Source of the DNA: Synechococcus sp. PROS-7-1
GTDB lineage: Bacteria > Cyanobacteriota > Cyanobacteriia > PCC-6307 > Cyanobiaceae
Assembly: GCF_014279795.1 (NCBI RefSeq)
Contig: NZ_CP047945.1
Span: forward strand, 1,446,572 to 1,510,571
Direction of reading: 5' to 3'
Length of the DNA: 64,000 nt
In this document: positions 43,873 to 52,190 of the stretch, piece by piece
How positions within the stretch are numbered: the first letter of the stretch is position 1
Layout of the letters: the number at the start of each line of letters is the position of its first letter
Notes under the pieces: generated by a model
Seen by the model: only the letters and a program-made list of their open reading frames with translations
Told to the model about the DNA's origin: nothing
The model's database searches: none
Program-made: the position numbers and the translations under genes

Positions 43873-46013
43873 TGAACGCCTTGCTCGCTGCAGCAGCGCC
43901 ATCGGGCGCATCAATCGCCCATCTGACGCATCACCCACTCGGCATCTTTGCCCTGCTGGTGGCGATCGCCATGCTTGTGCCACCGATCTTCCGGAAAACA
44001 GGCCTGCCTGATCTGGTCGGCCTCCTGATTGCCGGGATGCTTGTTGGGCCCAATGCCCTGAATTGGCTGCAGCCCAATGGCGAAACGATCACCCTCTTTT
44101 CCGACATTGGCGCCATCTACCTCCTCTTCATTGTCGGACTAGAGATTGATCTAGACGAGTTTAATCGGGTTAAAAGTCGCTCATTAACGCTGGGAGTTCT
44201 CCACTTCCTATTTGGCATGGCCACAGGGATTTCCATTGGCCTTTTATTCAACTTTCCGATGGTTCCCTCCATTTTAATAGGAACCTTAATTGCCACTCAT
44301 ACCCCACTAGGCTACCCAATCATCCGCAGCTATGGCGCACAGCGCGATGAGTCAGTCATTGTCAGCATTGGAAGCACAATCCTCACTGACATCGCATCTC
44401 TATTGGTCCTGGCAATCGCGATGGGACTTGGCAAGGGTTCATTCTCAGCCACAAACCTCGCCTCACTGATTGCCAGCGTCAGCCTCTTTGCGGTCATCGT
44501 CGTCTTCAGCATCCGAACGATCGGAGGAAAAATTTTCAAACAGAGCATCAACGACGAAAACAGAATATTTCTCGCCGTCCTGCTCACTCTTTTCGTTGCT
44601 TCCCTTGGCGCCGAGCTCGCTGGAGTCGAAAAAATTGCAGGCGCATTCCTTGCCGGTCTTGCCATTAACTCTGTCCTTCCAGAAGGAAAGGCAAAACAAC
44701 AAGTCATTTTTGTTGGCGGGGCTTTATTCATCCCGATCTTCTTCATTCACCTTGGATTACTGATTGATTTCAACAGCCTGCGAAGCAGTTTCAGCAGCAT
44801 TGAATTAACGGTTCTCATGGTGGTTGGAGTGATTGCCTGCAAGGGCCTCGTCAGCGTCATTGCCGGGCGAGGCTTTGGCTACAACGGCAACCAGATGGTC
44901 ATGATGTGGTCCTTAGCCATGCCACAGGTCGCCGCCACACTTGCTGCGGCTTTCGTTGGCTATGAGGCAGGCCTTCTGAATGCGTCAGTTCTCAATGGCG
45001 TTCTCGCCATGATGGTCGTCACGGCATCTCTTGGGCCGGCATTGACAGCCCGTTCGGTCACCCAGCTGGTTGAACCCGAAGACAGCATCAAAACATCATC
45101 AATCAACACGTCAGACGAGCGGAACCGATCGAATCCGGAAGCGGCCGATTTCGCGCTGCCAGTGGTCAGCCGCCCCTTGAAAATTGTTGTTCCCGTGGCG
45201 AATCCCGCCACCGAATATGGGCTCCTGAGCATGGCGTCCCGTCTTCTGAACGGGGGCTCAAGCGCTCCGGGCCAGCTTCTGCCGATGGCTCTGGTTTGCC
45301 CGAGCCTGGAGGAGGCACGCGGAAGTCTCAATCGGGCTGTTGCTGCCGCCAGAGATCGCCTCAACGAGGCCGCCTCGATCGGAGAGGACCTGAAGGTGCC
45401 CACTCGCTGCCTGCTGAGGCTTGACGAAGACATCGCCGGTGGCATGAGCAGAAGTGCCTTGGAACAGGGAGCGGATCTCCTTCTGATCGGCACAGGCCAA
45501 CCCGACAAGCTCCGCAACTGGTTATTCGGCGATCTAGTCGATGGCGTCTGCCGCACAGCTCACTGCCCTGTGGTGGTTGTGAATCTGGCCGGGCAGGGCG
45601 TCGATGATCTTCAACGGATCCTGGTGCCGATCAAAGACCTCTCCGCCAGCGCACGGGAGCAGTTCGAACTCGCTCAACGCCTGCTGGCGAGCGCCGAAGG
45701 GAGCTCTGGAGTGATCACACTCCTGCACATCGTTGACCCTCGCTTTAGCCGCCACGACCGCCAATGGATTGAGCGCGAGCTCCGTCGCTGGCAGCCTCCA
45801 GGTGAGTCGGGAGAGCGAATTCGCATTGATCTTGCTCCTGGCCCAGGAATCGAGCAGACCATCCAGCATTCAAGTCGGCACCACGACCTTGTGATCCTGC
45901 GCTCTCAGCGACGCCGCGTTGCCGGTTTGCCGATCCCCGCCAGTGACCGCACCAGCAATCTGGTGAATCAGCTGAAATGCGCATCCCTGGTGATCAGCGA
46001 CCCCCTGCTCTGA
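43872..46013 (+). CDS. CPA2-family cation/H+ antiporter with C-terminal universal stress protein domains
   Basis: A 713-residue inner-membrane transporter. About the first 400 residues form 11-13 helices of the Na+(K+)/H+ exchanger fold: LVGLLIAGMLVGPNALNW, FSDIGAIYLLFIVGLEIDLD, AELAGVEKIAGAFLAGLAI. The cytoplasmic half has two universal-stress-like modules: PLKIVVPVANPATEYGLLSM and QRILVPIKDLSASAREQFEL, the first ending in GTGQPDKLRNWLFGDLVDG, a nucleotide-binding GxxG-S/T-like site. It likely exchanges Na+ or K+ for H+; the stress domains may bind ATP or another nucleotide to gate it. Confidence 0.88.
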   Translation: MNALLAAAAPSGASIAHLTHHPLGIFALLVAIAMLVPPIFRKTGLPDLVGLLIAGMLVGPNALNWLQPNGETITLFSDIGAIYLLFIVGLEIDLDEFNRVKSRSLTLGVLHFLFGMATGISIGLLFNFPMVPSILIGTLIATHTPLGYPIIRSYGAQRDESVIVSIGSTILTDIASLLVLAIAMGLGKGSFSATNLASLIASVSLFAVIVVFSIRTIGGKIFKQSINDENRIFLAVLLTLFVASLGAELAGVEKIAGAFLAGLAINSVLPEGKAKQQVIFVGGALFIPIFFIHLGLLIDFNSLRSSFSSIELTVLMVVGVIACKGLVSVIAGRGFGYNGNQMVMMWSLAMPQVAATLAAAFVGYEAGLLNASVLNGVLAMMVVTASLGPALTARSVTQLVEPEDSIKTSSINTSDERNRSNPEAADFALPVVSRPLKIVVPVANPATEYGLLSMASRLLNGGSSAPGQLLPMALVCPSLEEARGSLNRAVAAARDRLNEAASIGEDLKVPTRCLLRLDEDIAGGMSRSALEQGADLLLIGTGQPDKLRNWLFGDLVDGVCRTAHCPVVVVNLAGQGVDDLQRILVPIKDLSASAREQFELAQRLLASAEGSSGVITLLHIVDPRFSRHDRQWIERELRRWQPPGESGERIRIDLAPGPGIEQTIQHSSRHHDLVILRSQRRRVAGLPIPASDRTSNLVNQLKCASLVISDPLL

Positions 46014-46068
46014 GCAACAACAGAAAGAAAAGCTTAAGAGCCAGGAAATAACGGCCTAAGTTGAAGGG

Positions 46069-46974
46069 ATGAACGACCGGCAACGCGTCGGAACCAAAAC
46101 CCTCCTTACGGCAGCAGTCGCAGGGCTGACCGGAGGATTTCTGCTGGCGATACCGCTGAGCCGGGCCCTGATGCCGGAAGCAGACGTCCCGCCACTGATT
46201 CCGGTGAGCAATCCCTTCTCTGCCTGGTCTGTCTTCGACAATCGCGAAGTCCTGGTTCTGGGAGTGGATGAAGGAGGCGGAAACACTGACGCCATTTTCA
46301 CCGTGAGGCTCGAGGCGGGCCGAACCTCCATCACCCAGATTCCAAGGGACAGCTATATCGATTCACGCAGCTTCGGGCCGCTCAAGGCCAATGCCCTGTT
46401 TGCCCGTGGTGGTGCAGATGCCGTGAAAAAGGAGCTCTCACGGCTGATGGGACGTCCGATCGACCATCACATCCTTGTCAATCTTGAAGGGATCCGCACC
46501 CTGAGCAAGCTGGTTGGCGGCGTTGAGGTGGATGTTCCGAAGCGGCTTTACTACCGAGACAACAGCCAAGGATTGCTGATCGATCTGCAGCCAGGCCGCC
46601 AGGTGCTCAGCGGCCGTGAACTGGAAGGATTCCTGCGCTGGCGCCATGACGGGGAAGGAGACCTCGGACGACTCGAACGCCAAAAGCTAGTTCTCAAGAG
46701 CCTGTTCAGCACCCTGACGAAACCCCAACATCTGGTGAAGCTCCCAGCGCTGATCAACGCGGCAGGCCGCAATCTCGACACCGATCTCGGCGCAATGGAA
46801 CTGGGGGGGTTGATCACAGCGATGGGACTCACCGAACTAGAAACAGAACGGCTGCCGGCACGGCCTTTCTCTCGCAACGGCATCAGTTATCTGGAGACGG
46901 AGTGGCCGGGCGAGCGGCCCCGGGGCAGCGATGCCACCGAATCCAGCAGTTGGCGCTACCGCTTTCTGTTCTGA
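46069..46974 (+). CDS. LytR-CpsA-Psr (LCP) family protein
   Basis: A 301-residue membrane-anchored protein with an N-terminal signal anchor (LLTAAVAGLTGGFLLAIPLS). The LCP catalytic domain follows: VLVLGVDEGGGNTDAIFTVR, TQIPRDSYIDSRSFGPLKAN, VNLEGIRTLSKLVGGVEVDV and RQVLSGRELEGFLRWRHDGE with conserved Asp and Arg residues. LCP enzymes move glycan or teichoic-type chains from lipid carriers onto the cell wall. The last 294 bp recur almost exactly at 49769-50062, on the far side of a subtilase gene. Confidence 0.9.
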   Translation: MNDRQRVGTKTLLTAAVAGLTGGFLLAIPLSRALMPEADVPPLIPVSNPFSAWSVFDNREVLVLGVDEGGGNTDAIFTVRLEAGRTSITQIPRDSYIDSRSFGPLKANALFARGGADAVKKELSRLMGRPIDHHILVNLEGIRTLSKLVGGVEVDVPKRLYYRDNSQGLLIDLQPGRQVLSGRELEGFLRWRHDGEGDLGRLERQKLVLKSLFSTLTKPQHLVKLPALINAAGRNLDTDLGAMELGGLITAMGLTELETERLPARPFSRNGISYLETEWPGERPRGSDATESSSWRYRFLF

Positions 46975-46977
46975 GCC
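46681..46977 (+). repeat. Direct repeat, copy 1 (3' end of the LCP gene)
   Basis: This 297-bp stretch matches 49769-50065, with 6 differences that I count by eye (about 98% identity). Five differences are silent in the LCP frame and one changes Gly to Ser. Three sit in the first 13 bp. The match ends with the bases GCC just after the stop codon. Confidence 0.95.
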
Positions 46978-47063
46978 TCGAAGCTGAGCACGATCAGGGC
47001 CAACACCAGAGCGAGCTCACAATCGACGGTGTAGACGTAGTCACGCCCGCCCCTAGAAGACTG
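46956..47063 (-). pseudogene. Possible 3' remnant of a minus-strand gene
   Basis: A 35-codon open frame without a start codon that runs RDYVYTVDCELALVLALIVL then SFEAQNRKR and stops inside the LCP 3' end. It begins right after an in-frame TAA. The Leu/Ala/Val stretch could be a membrane segment. The same sequence is missing after copy 2 of the repeat, so it belongs to the inserted segment or to the old downstream neighbour. Confidence 0.3.
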
Positions 47064-47539
47064 TTATTGCCGCCGCATCAATCCTGTTGAGCTCTACCGA
47101 AAGCCTGGCTTGTGGCATGGACAGCCCTCAATGTCTTTTCGGAACCTTGTTTTTGCAGCCATTGGTCCTGCTCGGTCGCCCACTCACCCCCCTGCAACGC
47201 CAACCGTCGAACACGACGCCTGAGCCGCGCGCTCAACCATGACGACGCTGGGCTGCCAACCCCAGGGAATTACGCCATCACAATGAATTCGGGCGACTCG
47301 ATCGTGACTGAGCAGAGCAGAGCAGAGCAGAGCAGAGAATCTCTGAGCTCTAGGTGACACCACATTTCAATTGGAAGTTGAACACAAATCAATAAGGATA
47401 TAACCGTTTTTTAATAAACGCCGAAGGATGACAAACCGCACAGAGCTTCAATCAAACACGGTAAACCTAATAAGATTATAAACAAGACTAATATTGAATC
47501 CACTGCAGCATAGACTGAAATTATATATCATTTTACTAA
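46975..47539. other. Long gap at the left end of the inserted segment
   Basis: About 565 bp between the LCP gene and the subtilase gene. It contains the possible remnant at 46956-47063, a plus frame at 47112-47357 with no coding character, and the AGCAG repeat near 47311. From about 47370 the sequence becomes AT-rich. No promoter could be placed with confidence. Confidence 0.6.
47311..47337 (+). repeat. Pentanucleotide tandem repeat (AGCAG, five units)
   Basis: Five exact copies of AGCAG in a row (47311-47335) plus a partial unit, about 205 bp before the subtilase start. Such short tandem arrays can change length by slippage. It lies too far from the start codon to be in frame, but could affect transcription. 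Confidence 0.85.
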
Positions 47540-49630
47540 ATGTCAGCCCCACAGTTCAGAGTATCACCTGGCTTCGTTGAAGAAGAGAAAATAAATTTAT
47601 ACGAGTATTATAATACCGCGCAGAAATTAGGAGATGGTTTCCACTATATTCCATTCCAAGTCGATGCCACTAGCAATATATTCGCAACTCTTGAAGGGCT
47701 ACCCGCGGATTTCGATCTCTACTTGGGGGCAATCAACCCCAGCAACGATGTCCCAGATTTTTGGAGAAATGGCACCCCTGTAGTTTACAATAGTTCTACA
47801 AATCCCGGAAGAGAGTCCGAGACAATTTTTGCGCAACTCCAGCCAGGTAAATACTGGCTGCAAATCAAATTTAATACACCACCTTCAAACTATGATTTGC
47901 TTCAACAGCCTTTCACATGGAAAATCGATGCAAGCACATTTGACGAGACGAGAACTCTTAGCAACGATCCTTACCTAAAAAATCAATGGCACCTCTTCAA
48001 TACGGGAATTAGTGGCAACTTCGCTGGCCAAACCAGAGCTACACAGTGGATCGCAAGCCCCAACGCTGACATCAGAGCCCCAGAAGCATGGACGCTGTCC
48101 CATGACGCATCCGATATCATTATCGCTATCATTGATGAGGGTTTTGACACCCAACATCCCGATCTTATTGACAACCTTTGGACCAATCCGCGTGAAATTC
48201 CTGGCAATGACAATGATGACGACGATAACGGTTTCAAAGATGATGTTCATGGGTGGAATTTTGTAGACAACTCGCCCAATGTCGTAGCTAATGATAATAA
48301 CCAACACGGCACTAATGTTGCAGGCATTGCAGGGGCGAAAGGCAACAATGGTATTGGCGTCTCCGGCGTAGCATGGGATACTCAACTCATGACACTGGAT
48401 GTATTCGGCGGCGGAAAGGGCGCCGATGATAAAAATATTGCTAATGCAATTGTGTATGCCGTCAAGAATGGCGCTAAAGTTATCAATATGTCACTCGGCG
48501 GGAATCAAAAACTGAGCCCCGAGCAGTCGATCGATGAAATAGATCAAGAGCTCGAGAAGGCTTTTGAATTCGCCTACGCTAATGATGTTTTTATTTCAAT
48601 CGCAGCAGGGAATGAAGGTGCCCAGTATGAAAACAGGAACAAATGGAACGACATTGGCAATCTGGATGTTTACTCCACCACTCCAGCCGTGTCTGCCAAT
48701 AAATTTGGCAACATCGCGCAAGTGGCATCAACTAATGCGCAGGATCTAAGATCCAGCTTTAGTAACTACGGTCGTTCCATCACTATCAGTGCACCTGGTG
48801 GAGATGGGAGCAGTGTAATTGTCGATAAAGACCAAAATGGTCAATCAATCTATCAGGAATTACCTGATACAGAAATCCTAAGCACCATGCCTGTTGGCAC
48901 AGGTATAAACGGAAGCGATTACGGCTTCATGGCTGGCACCTCTCAGGCGGCTCCAGTCATTGCCGGCATGGCGGCCTTGATCCGAGCGCAAAGCGATTCA
49001 ATTACAGCCCCTGAAACTCTGGCGATTTTGCGTGCTGGCGCCGTTAAAAATCAACGCCTCGAACCTTACGTTGATCAAGGTTATCAAGCCAATCTTTATG
49101 AATCACTTGAAATTGCGCAGCAATGGCAAGGGCCAAGCTCATTGACACAGATTGGCCAAGATCAAGCGCCAGTATTCAATCTCTCTTATCTAACAGCTGC
49201 TCAGCGGCTGATCGGCGAGGCATCCGTAACACGAGATGCCGAAAACGATGTCATCATTGGATTTTATCAGGTTCAAGACACTGATGGCACCGTTTTCGAT
49301 GCCCTAGGAAATCCAGTACAACCTGGAGATGCTGACTACGCATATTACGCACTCAGTCCTCTAAATATCGTGGACGAGATCACCAATGTAAACGTTGCAA
49401 ATGGTCAAACGCAAAAGCTTGGTTATGAATTGACTGATGCAAGCTATCTTGCTCCTTATGCAATCTCGGATGGCAATACTTGGTTTGCCTGGAGCGAGGC
49501 CAATGCCGATGGCATGGAGCATTTTAAGATGCTAGGTGCCAACAAAATTGGCCTGGAAGATCTGTTTGGAGGTGGCGATCAGGATTTCAATGACATGGTC
49601 TTTGACTTTGTCGCTCAGCAAATCCTCTAA
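47540..49630 (+). CDS. Subtilisin-like serine protease (S8) with PPC and DUF4114 domains
   Basis: A 696-residue protease. Residues about 15-130 form a PPC-type beta domain (ATLEGLPADFDLYLGAINPS ... QLQPGKYWLQIKF). The S8 core has Asp in IIDEGFDTQHPDL (near 199), His in NQHGTNVAGIAGA (near 256) and Ser in FMAGTSQAAPVIAG (near 467), so the triad is complete. The last 70 residues hold a DUF4114-like module ending DQDFNDMVFDFVAQQI. There is no N-terminal Sec signal, so type I secretion is likely. The gene is clearly AT-richer than its neighbours and lies between direct repeats of the LCP 3' end, which points to transfer. The ribosome site is weak. Confidence 0.9.
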   Translation: MSAPQFRVSPGFVEEEKINLYEYYNTAQKLGDGFHYIPFQVDATSNIFATLEGLPADFDLYLGAINPSNDVPDFWRNGTPVVYNSSTNPGRESETIFAQLQPGKYWLQIKFNTPPSNYDLLQQPFTWKIDASTFDETRTLSNDPYLKNQWHLFNTGISGNFAGQTRATQWIASPNADIRAPEAWTLSHDASDIIIAIIDEGFDTQHPDLIDNLWTNPREIPGNDNDDDDNGFKDDVHGWNFVDNSPNVVANDNNQHGTNVAGIAGAKGNNGIGVSGVAWDTQLMTLDVFGGGKGADDKNIANAIVYAVKNGAKVINMSLGGNQKLSPEQSIDEIDQELEKAFEFAYANDVFISIAAGNEGAQYENRNKWNDIGNLDVYSTTPAVSANKFGNIAQVASTNAQDLRSSFSNYGRSITISAPGGDGSSVIVDKDQNGQSIYQELPDTEILSTMPVGTGINGSDYGFMAGTSQAAPVIAGMAALIRAQSDSITAPETLAILRAGAVKNQRLEPYVDQGYQANLYESLEIAQQWQGPSSLTQIGQDQAPVFNLSYLTAAQRLIGEASVTRDAENDVIIGFYQVQDTDGTVFDALGNPVQPGDADYAYYALSPLNIVDEITNVNVANGQTQKLGYELTDASYLAPYAISDGNTWFAWSEANADGMEHFKMLGANKIGLEDLFGGGDQDFNDMVFDFVAQQIL

Positions 49631-49653
49631 TTGAGGCTTCCTGAATAAAGTCA

Positions 49654-49682
49654 GATCCACTGCAATGCGGTGGATCTTATCT
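49654..49682 (+). terminator. Hairpin terminator after the subtilase gene
   Basis: Inverted repeat GATCCAC and GTGGATC (9-nt loop), followed by TTATCTTTCTT. It begins 23 bp after the stop codon and probably ends the subtilase transcript before the repeat copy. Confidence 0.65.
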
Positions 49683-49745
49683 TTCTTGAAGCAGCAATGT
49701 GCCATCGGGCCTTTTTAATCTCAAAAGCGGCTCAGAGTTTTCCAC

Positions 49746-49763
49746 ATTGGTACCGATACCAAT
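49746..49763. repeat. Perfect 7-bp inverted repeat at the border of the LCP repeat copy 2
   Basis: ATTGGTA and TACCAAT are separated by CCGA, ending 5 bp before the direct repeat begins at 49769. The symmetric core with a short spacer is the shape of a recombinase crossover site or an operator. No equal sequence was found beside copy 1. Confidence 0.55.
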
Positions 49764-49768
49764 GAAGC

Positions 49769-50062
49769 CAGAAGCTGGTGCTCAAGAGCCTGTTCAGCAC
49801 CCTGACAAAACCCCAACATCTGGTGAAGCTCCCAGCGCTGATCAACGCGGCAGGCCGCAATCTCGACACCGATCTCAGCGCAATGGAACTGGGGGGGTTG
49901 ATCACAGCGATGGGACTCACCGAACTAGAAACAGAACGGCTGCCGGCACGGCCTTTCTCTCGCAACGGCATCAGTTATCTGGAGACGGAGTGGCCGGGCG
50001 AGCGGCCCCGGGGCAGCGATGCCACCGAATCCAGCAGTTGGCGCTACCGCTTTTTGTTCTGA
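49769..50062 (+). pseudogene. Second copy of the LCP gene 3' end (truncated)
   Basis: This fragment holds the last 97 codons of the LCP gene plus its stop, with no promoter-proximal part; an in-frame TGA lies two codons upstream. The amino acid sequence matches that of the complete gene except for one Gly to Ser change (DLSAMELGG). It cannot make a working LCP enzyme, since the catalytic part is absent. It is best seen as the former end of the host gene, left behind when the intact end was re-formed upstream of the subtilase. Confidence 0.9.
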
Positions 50063-50065
50063 GCC
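49769..50065 (+). repeat. Direct repeat, copy 2 (3' end of the LCP gene)
   Basis: Partner of 46681-46977. The distance between the copies is exactly 3088 bp start to start. After the repeat the sequence (CCAAGACC...) runs into the FUSC gene, so this copy probably keeps the ancestral right-hand neighbour. Confidence 0.95.
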
Positions 50066-50110
50066 AAGACCCCACATTCCGAGCAGACTGTCGGCGACGC
50101 CAGGGATGCA

Positions 50111-51061
50111 TTGGACGGAAATCTGCTGCGACAAAGTCTTCGACTGGGTCTCAGCATCCTGATCACCTGTGCGATTGCCCAGCATTTTCAACGCATCACC
50201 TATCTCTGGTACCCCTTGCTGGCCGTCATCACCGTGGTCGATGACCAGGATGAAAACAGCCTGCAAGCTGCACGGGGCAGGATGCTCGGCACAGCCGTTG
50301 GAGGCCTTGTCACCTTTCTGGTCCATACCATCCTCTCGGGCTGGATCGGAATCCTTGTGAGCTTGCTGATCACCATTCCCGTGCTCAGACGCATGGGTTG
50401 GTCGAGTGGGCTCTCAACGGCCGTTGTGGTGACGGTGATGTTTCTCGGCATCGACGCCTACACCCAACTCAACTGGAGCTACGTGTTCAACCGCAGCCTC
50501 GACACGCTCGTAGGCATCGCGGTGGCGCTGGTGATGGGACGACTGCTCTGGCCCAAGAATCGTTTGGCCCGCATGCAGGAGTTGCATCAGAAACTTGAAA
50601 CCACGCTGCATCAACGGCTCAAGGCTCACAGCAGCGCACTCAAGGGAGAAGGTCCTACGCCTCCAGCAATCAACACAGAATCAGTCACCAAGCAGCTTCT
50701 GGAACTGCAACGCCTGATCAACGTTGAAAACAGTCTCGGGGTCGGGCATGTCCGCACGCTGAAACGGTTGCGCTGGGCTCAGAGGATGAGCCTCTGGCGA
50801 TGTCTACAGGTGCGCTGGCTTTTGGTGGAACGGCTCATCCAGCGCGTGCATCAGGACTTGGGCACGGACACGCTCCCCGAGCTGAGTCACTACCTGAGCG
50901 AGCACCTGAGTCAGCAGGGAGCCCGAGCAGAAGCGCTGAAATTGGAGTTGAGCGGATCCTCGCTACCGCTTCCTCAACGCATCGCCCTGGAAGAGCAGGT
51001 CACACGTTTCCTGCGACTGATCCACAGCCAACAGCTCCTCGAGCGAGCCCATCAGCCATGA
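50111..51061 (+). CDS. FUSC/aromatic acid exporter-like membrane protein (first half)
   Basis: A 316-residue protein. The N-terminal half has about six membrane segments (LRLGLSILITCAIAQHFQRI, YLWYPLLAVITVVDDQ, RMLGTAVGGLVTFLVHTIL, STAVVVTVMFLGIDAY), typical of the FUSC fold of AaeB and YccS. The C-terminal half is a helical cytoplasmic region. The only in-frame start is TTG at 50111; upstream the frame runs unbroken back to the LCP copy 2 stop. It overlaps the next FUSC gene by 4 bp (ATGA). AaeB-type proteins have two such halves in one chain; here they are separate. Confidence 0.8.
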   Translation: MDGNLLRQSLRLGLSILITCAIAQHFQRITYLWYPLLAVITVVDDQDENSLQAARGRMLGTAVGGLVTFLVHTILSGWIGILVSLLITIPVLRRMGWSSGLSTAVVVTVMFLGIDAYTQLNWSYVFNRSLDTLVGIAVALVMGRLLWPKNRLARMQELHQKLETTLHQRLKAHSSALKGEGPTPPAINTESVTKQLLELQRLINVENSLGVGHVRTLKRLRWAQRMSLWRCLQVRWLLVERLIQRVHQDLGTDTLPELSHYLSEHLSQQGARAEALKLELSGSSLPLPQRIALEEQVTRFLRLIHSQQLLERAHQP

Positions 51062-52179
51062 GCAAGCAACCCTCTTCAGCCCGTCCCTGGGTCCTTCGCT
51101 CCGATCTCCGCCTGGCATTGATCACTGGGTTGGGCGCGGGATTCGGACTGCTCAGCCCGCTCGGCTTTGGTTATTACATCCCCCTGACAACCGCAGCGGT
51201 TTTATCGAGCAGCTACGGCAACTCCCTGAATCTCAGCATCCAACGGATGCTCGGCAGTGTACTGGGGGTTGTGGTGCTCACCGTTTTTTCCCGTGGCCTT
51301 CAGATGCCCCTCGCTCTGGCGCTCGGCTTGGCTCTAGCGACGATACGTCTACTGGGTGGAGCTCTCGGTCTGCAGGTTGGCTACAAGGTGGCCGGCAATA
51401 TCGTGGTCATGGGCTGGATTGTCCATGAAGCTGGGCAAACCAGCTGGGGAACAGCACGCCTGTTCTGGACGGCGGTCGGCATTGTTCTGTCGCTTTGGGC
51501 CACCCGCTACATCTGGCCCAGCAACAGCATCCCCAACCAGAACAAGGGCTTAGCCACGTTGTTGGATGACCTCAGTGGAGAGTTTTCTCTTGAGGCCGAG
51601 CGTCTTGAACAAGACACACCAGCTCGGTTGTCGATGCCCTACCGCCGGGAACGTCGCCAGGAGTTGCTTAGGCAGCTCAACGCCATTCGTACCCAGCGAC
51701 AAAGCGCGCAACTCGAGCTTGGAGTCAATCCCGAAAATCACCCACTGCATGAGCTCTGGAGCGAACTGGATCTTCTTTGCTCCCAACTGCTGTCTGTTCT
51801 GGATGGGCTTCGCGGTCTGGCTGCCCCGATTCAGTCCCCAGCAGTGATCAAAGCGTTGCATCGGCAAGAGGCTGAGGTTCTGCGCCAACTGATCGTCATC
51901 CTTAACACCCTGGCCACGGATCTGCGCCAACCATCTTTGGGAGTGAACCAGACTCTCAATCTGGTCAAGCTCAGCAAGCTCAACCGCGACCTGGATGCCG
52001 CTTCAGGCCAGTTGATGAGGAGTCTTGAAAGAGAGACACTCCAGGACCACGACGCCCAAGCGATCGCTGCAGCAAGAATGCGACAAATTGTTCTGCGTGC
52101 CTCACTGATCGATCACGCAGCTTCAGCACTTCGCCAATGCAAACCAGGAATGGCCAGCTCAACGCCTGTCACTGCTTAA
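51058..52179 (+). CDS. FUSC/aromatic acid exporter-like membrane protein (second half)
   Basis: A 373-residue protein with a FUSC-type membrane half (SDLRLALITGLGAGFGLLSP, FGYYIPLTTAAVLSSSYGNS, RMLGSVLGVVVLTVFSRGL, GYKVAGNIVVMGWIVHEAG) and a helical cytoplasmic tail. It resembles the preceding protein in layout but not closely in sequence. ATG at 51058 overlaps the preceding stop by 4 bp, so the two are co-translated and could form one hetero-complex. The TolC gene begins 11 bp downstream. Confidence 0.8.
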   Translation: MSKQPSSARPWVLRSDLRLALITGLGAGFGLLSPLGFGYYIPLTTAAVLSSSYGNSLNLSIQRMLGSVLGVVVLTVFSRGLQMPLALALGLALATIRLLGGALGLQVGYKVAGNIVVMGWIVHEAGQTSWGTARLFWTAVGIVLSLWATRYIWPSNSIPNQNKGLATLLDDLSGEFSLEAERLEQDTPARLSMPYRRERRQELLRQLNAIRTQRQSAQLELGVNPENHPLHELWSELDLLCSQLLSVLDGLRGLAAPIQSPAVIKALHRQEAEVLRQLIVILNTLATDLRQPSLGVNQTLNLVKLSKLNRDLDAASGQLMRSLERETLQDHDAQAIAAARMRQIVLRASLIDHAASALRQCKPGMASSTPVTA

Positions 52180-52190
52180 AGGTCTGAGCA

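Noticed and set aside
47112-47357. 81-codon frame between LCP and subtilase genes
   Set aside because: Odd composition, and its end is coded by the AGCAG repeat; no protein-like pattern.
46975-49768. Composite transposon explanation for the LCP duplication
   Set aside because: The repeats are gene-end sequence, not IS elements; there are no terminal inverted repeats or transposase genes.
49778-50062. A separate 94-residue gene
   Set aside because: It is the 3' end of the LCP gene repeated, lacking the catalytic part and its own start; listed as a truncated copy.
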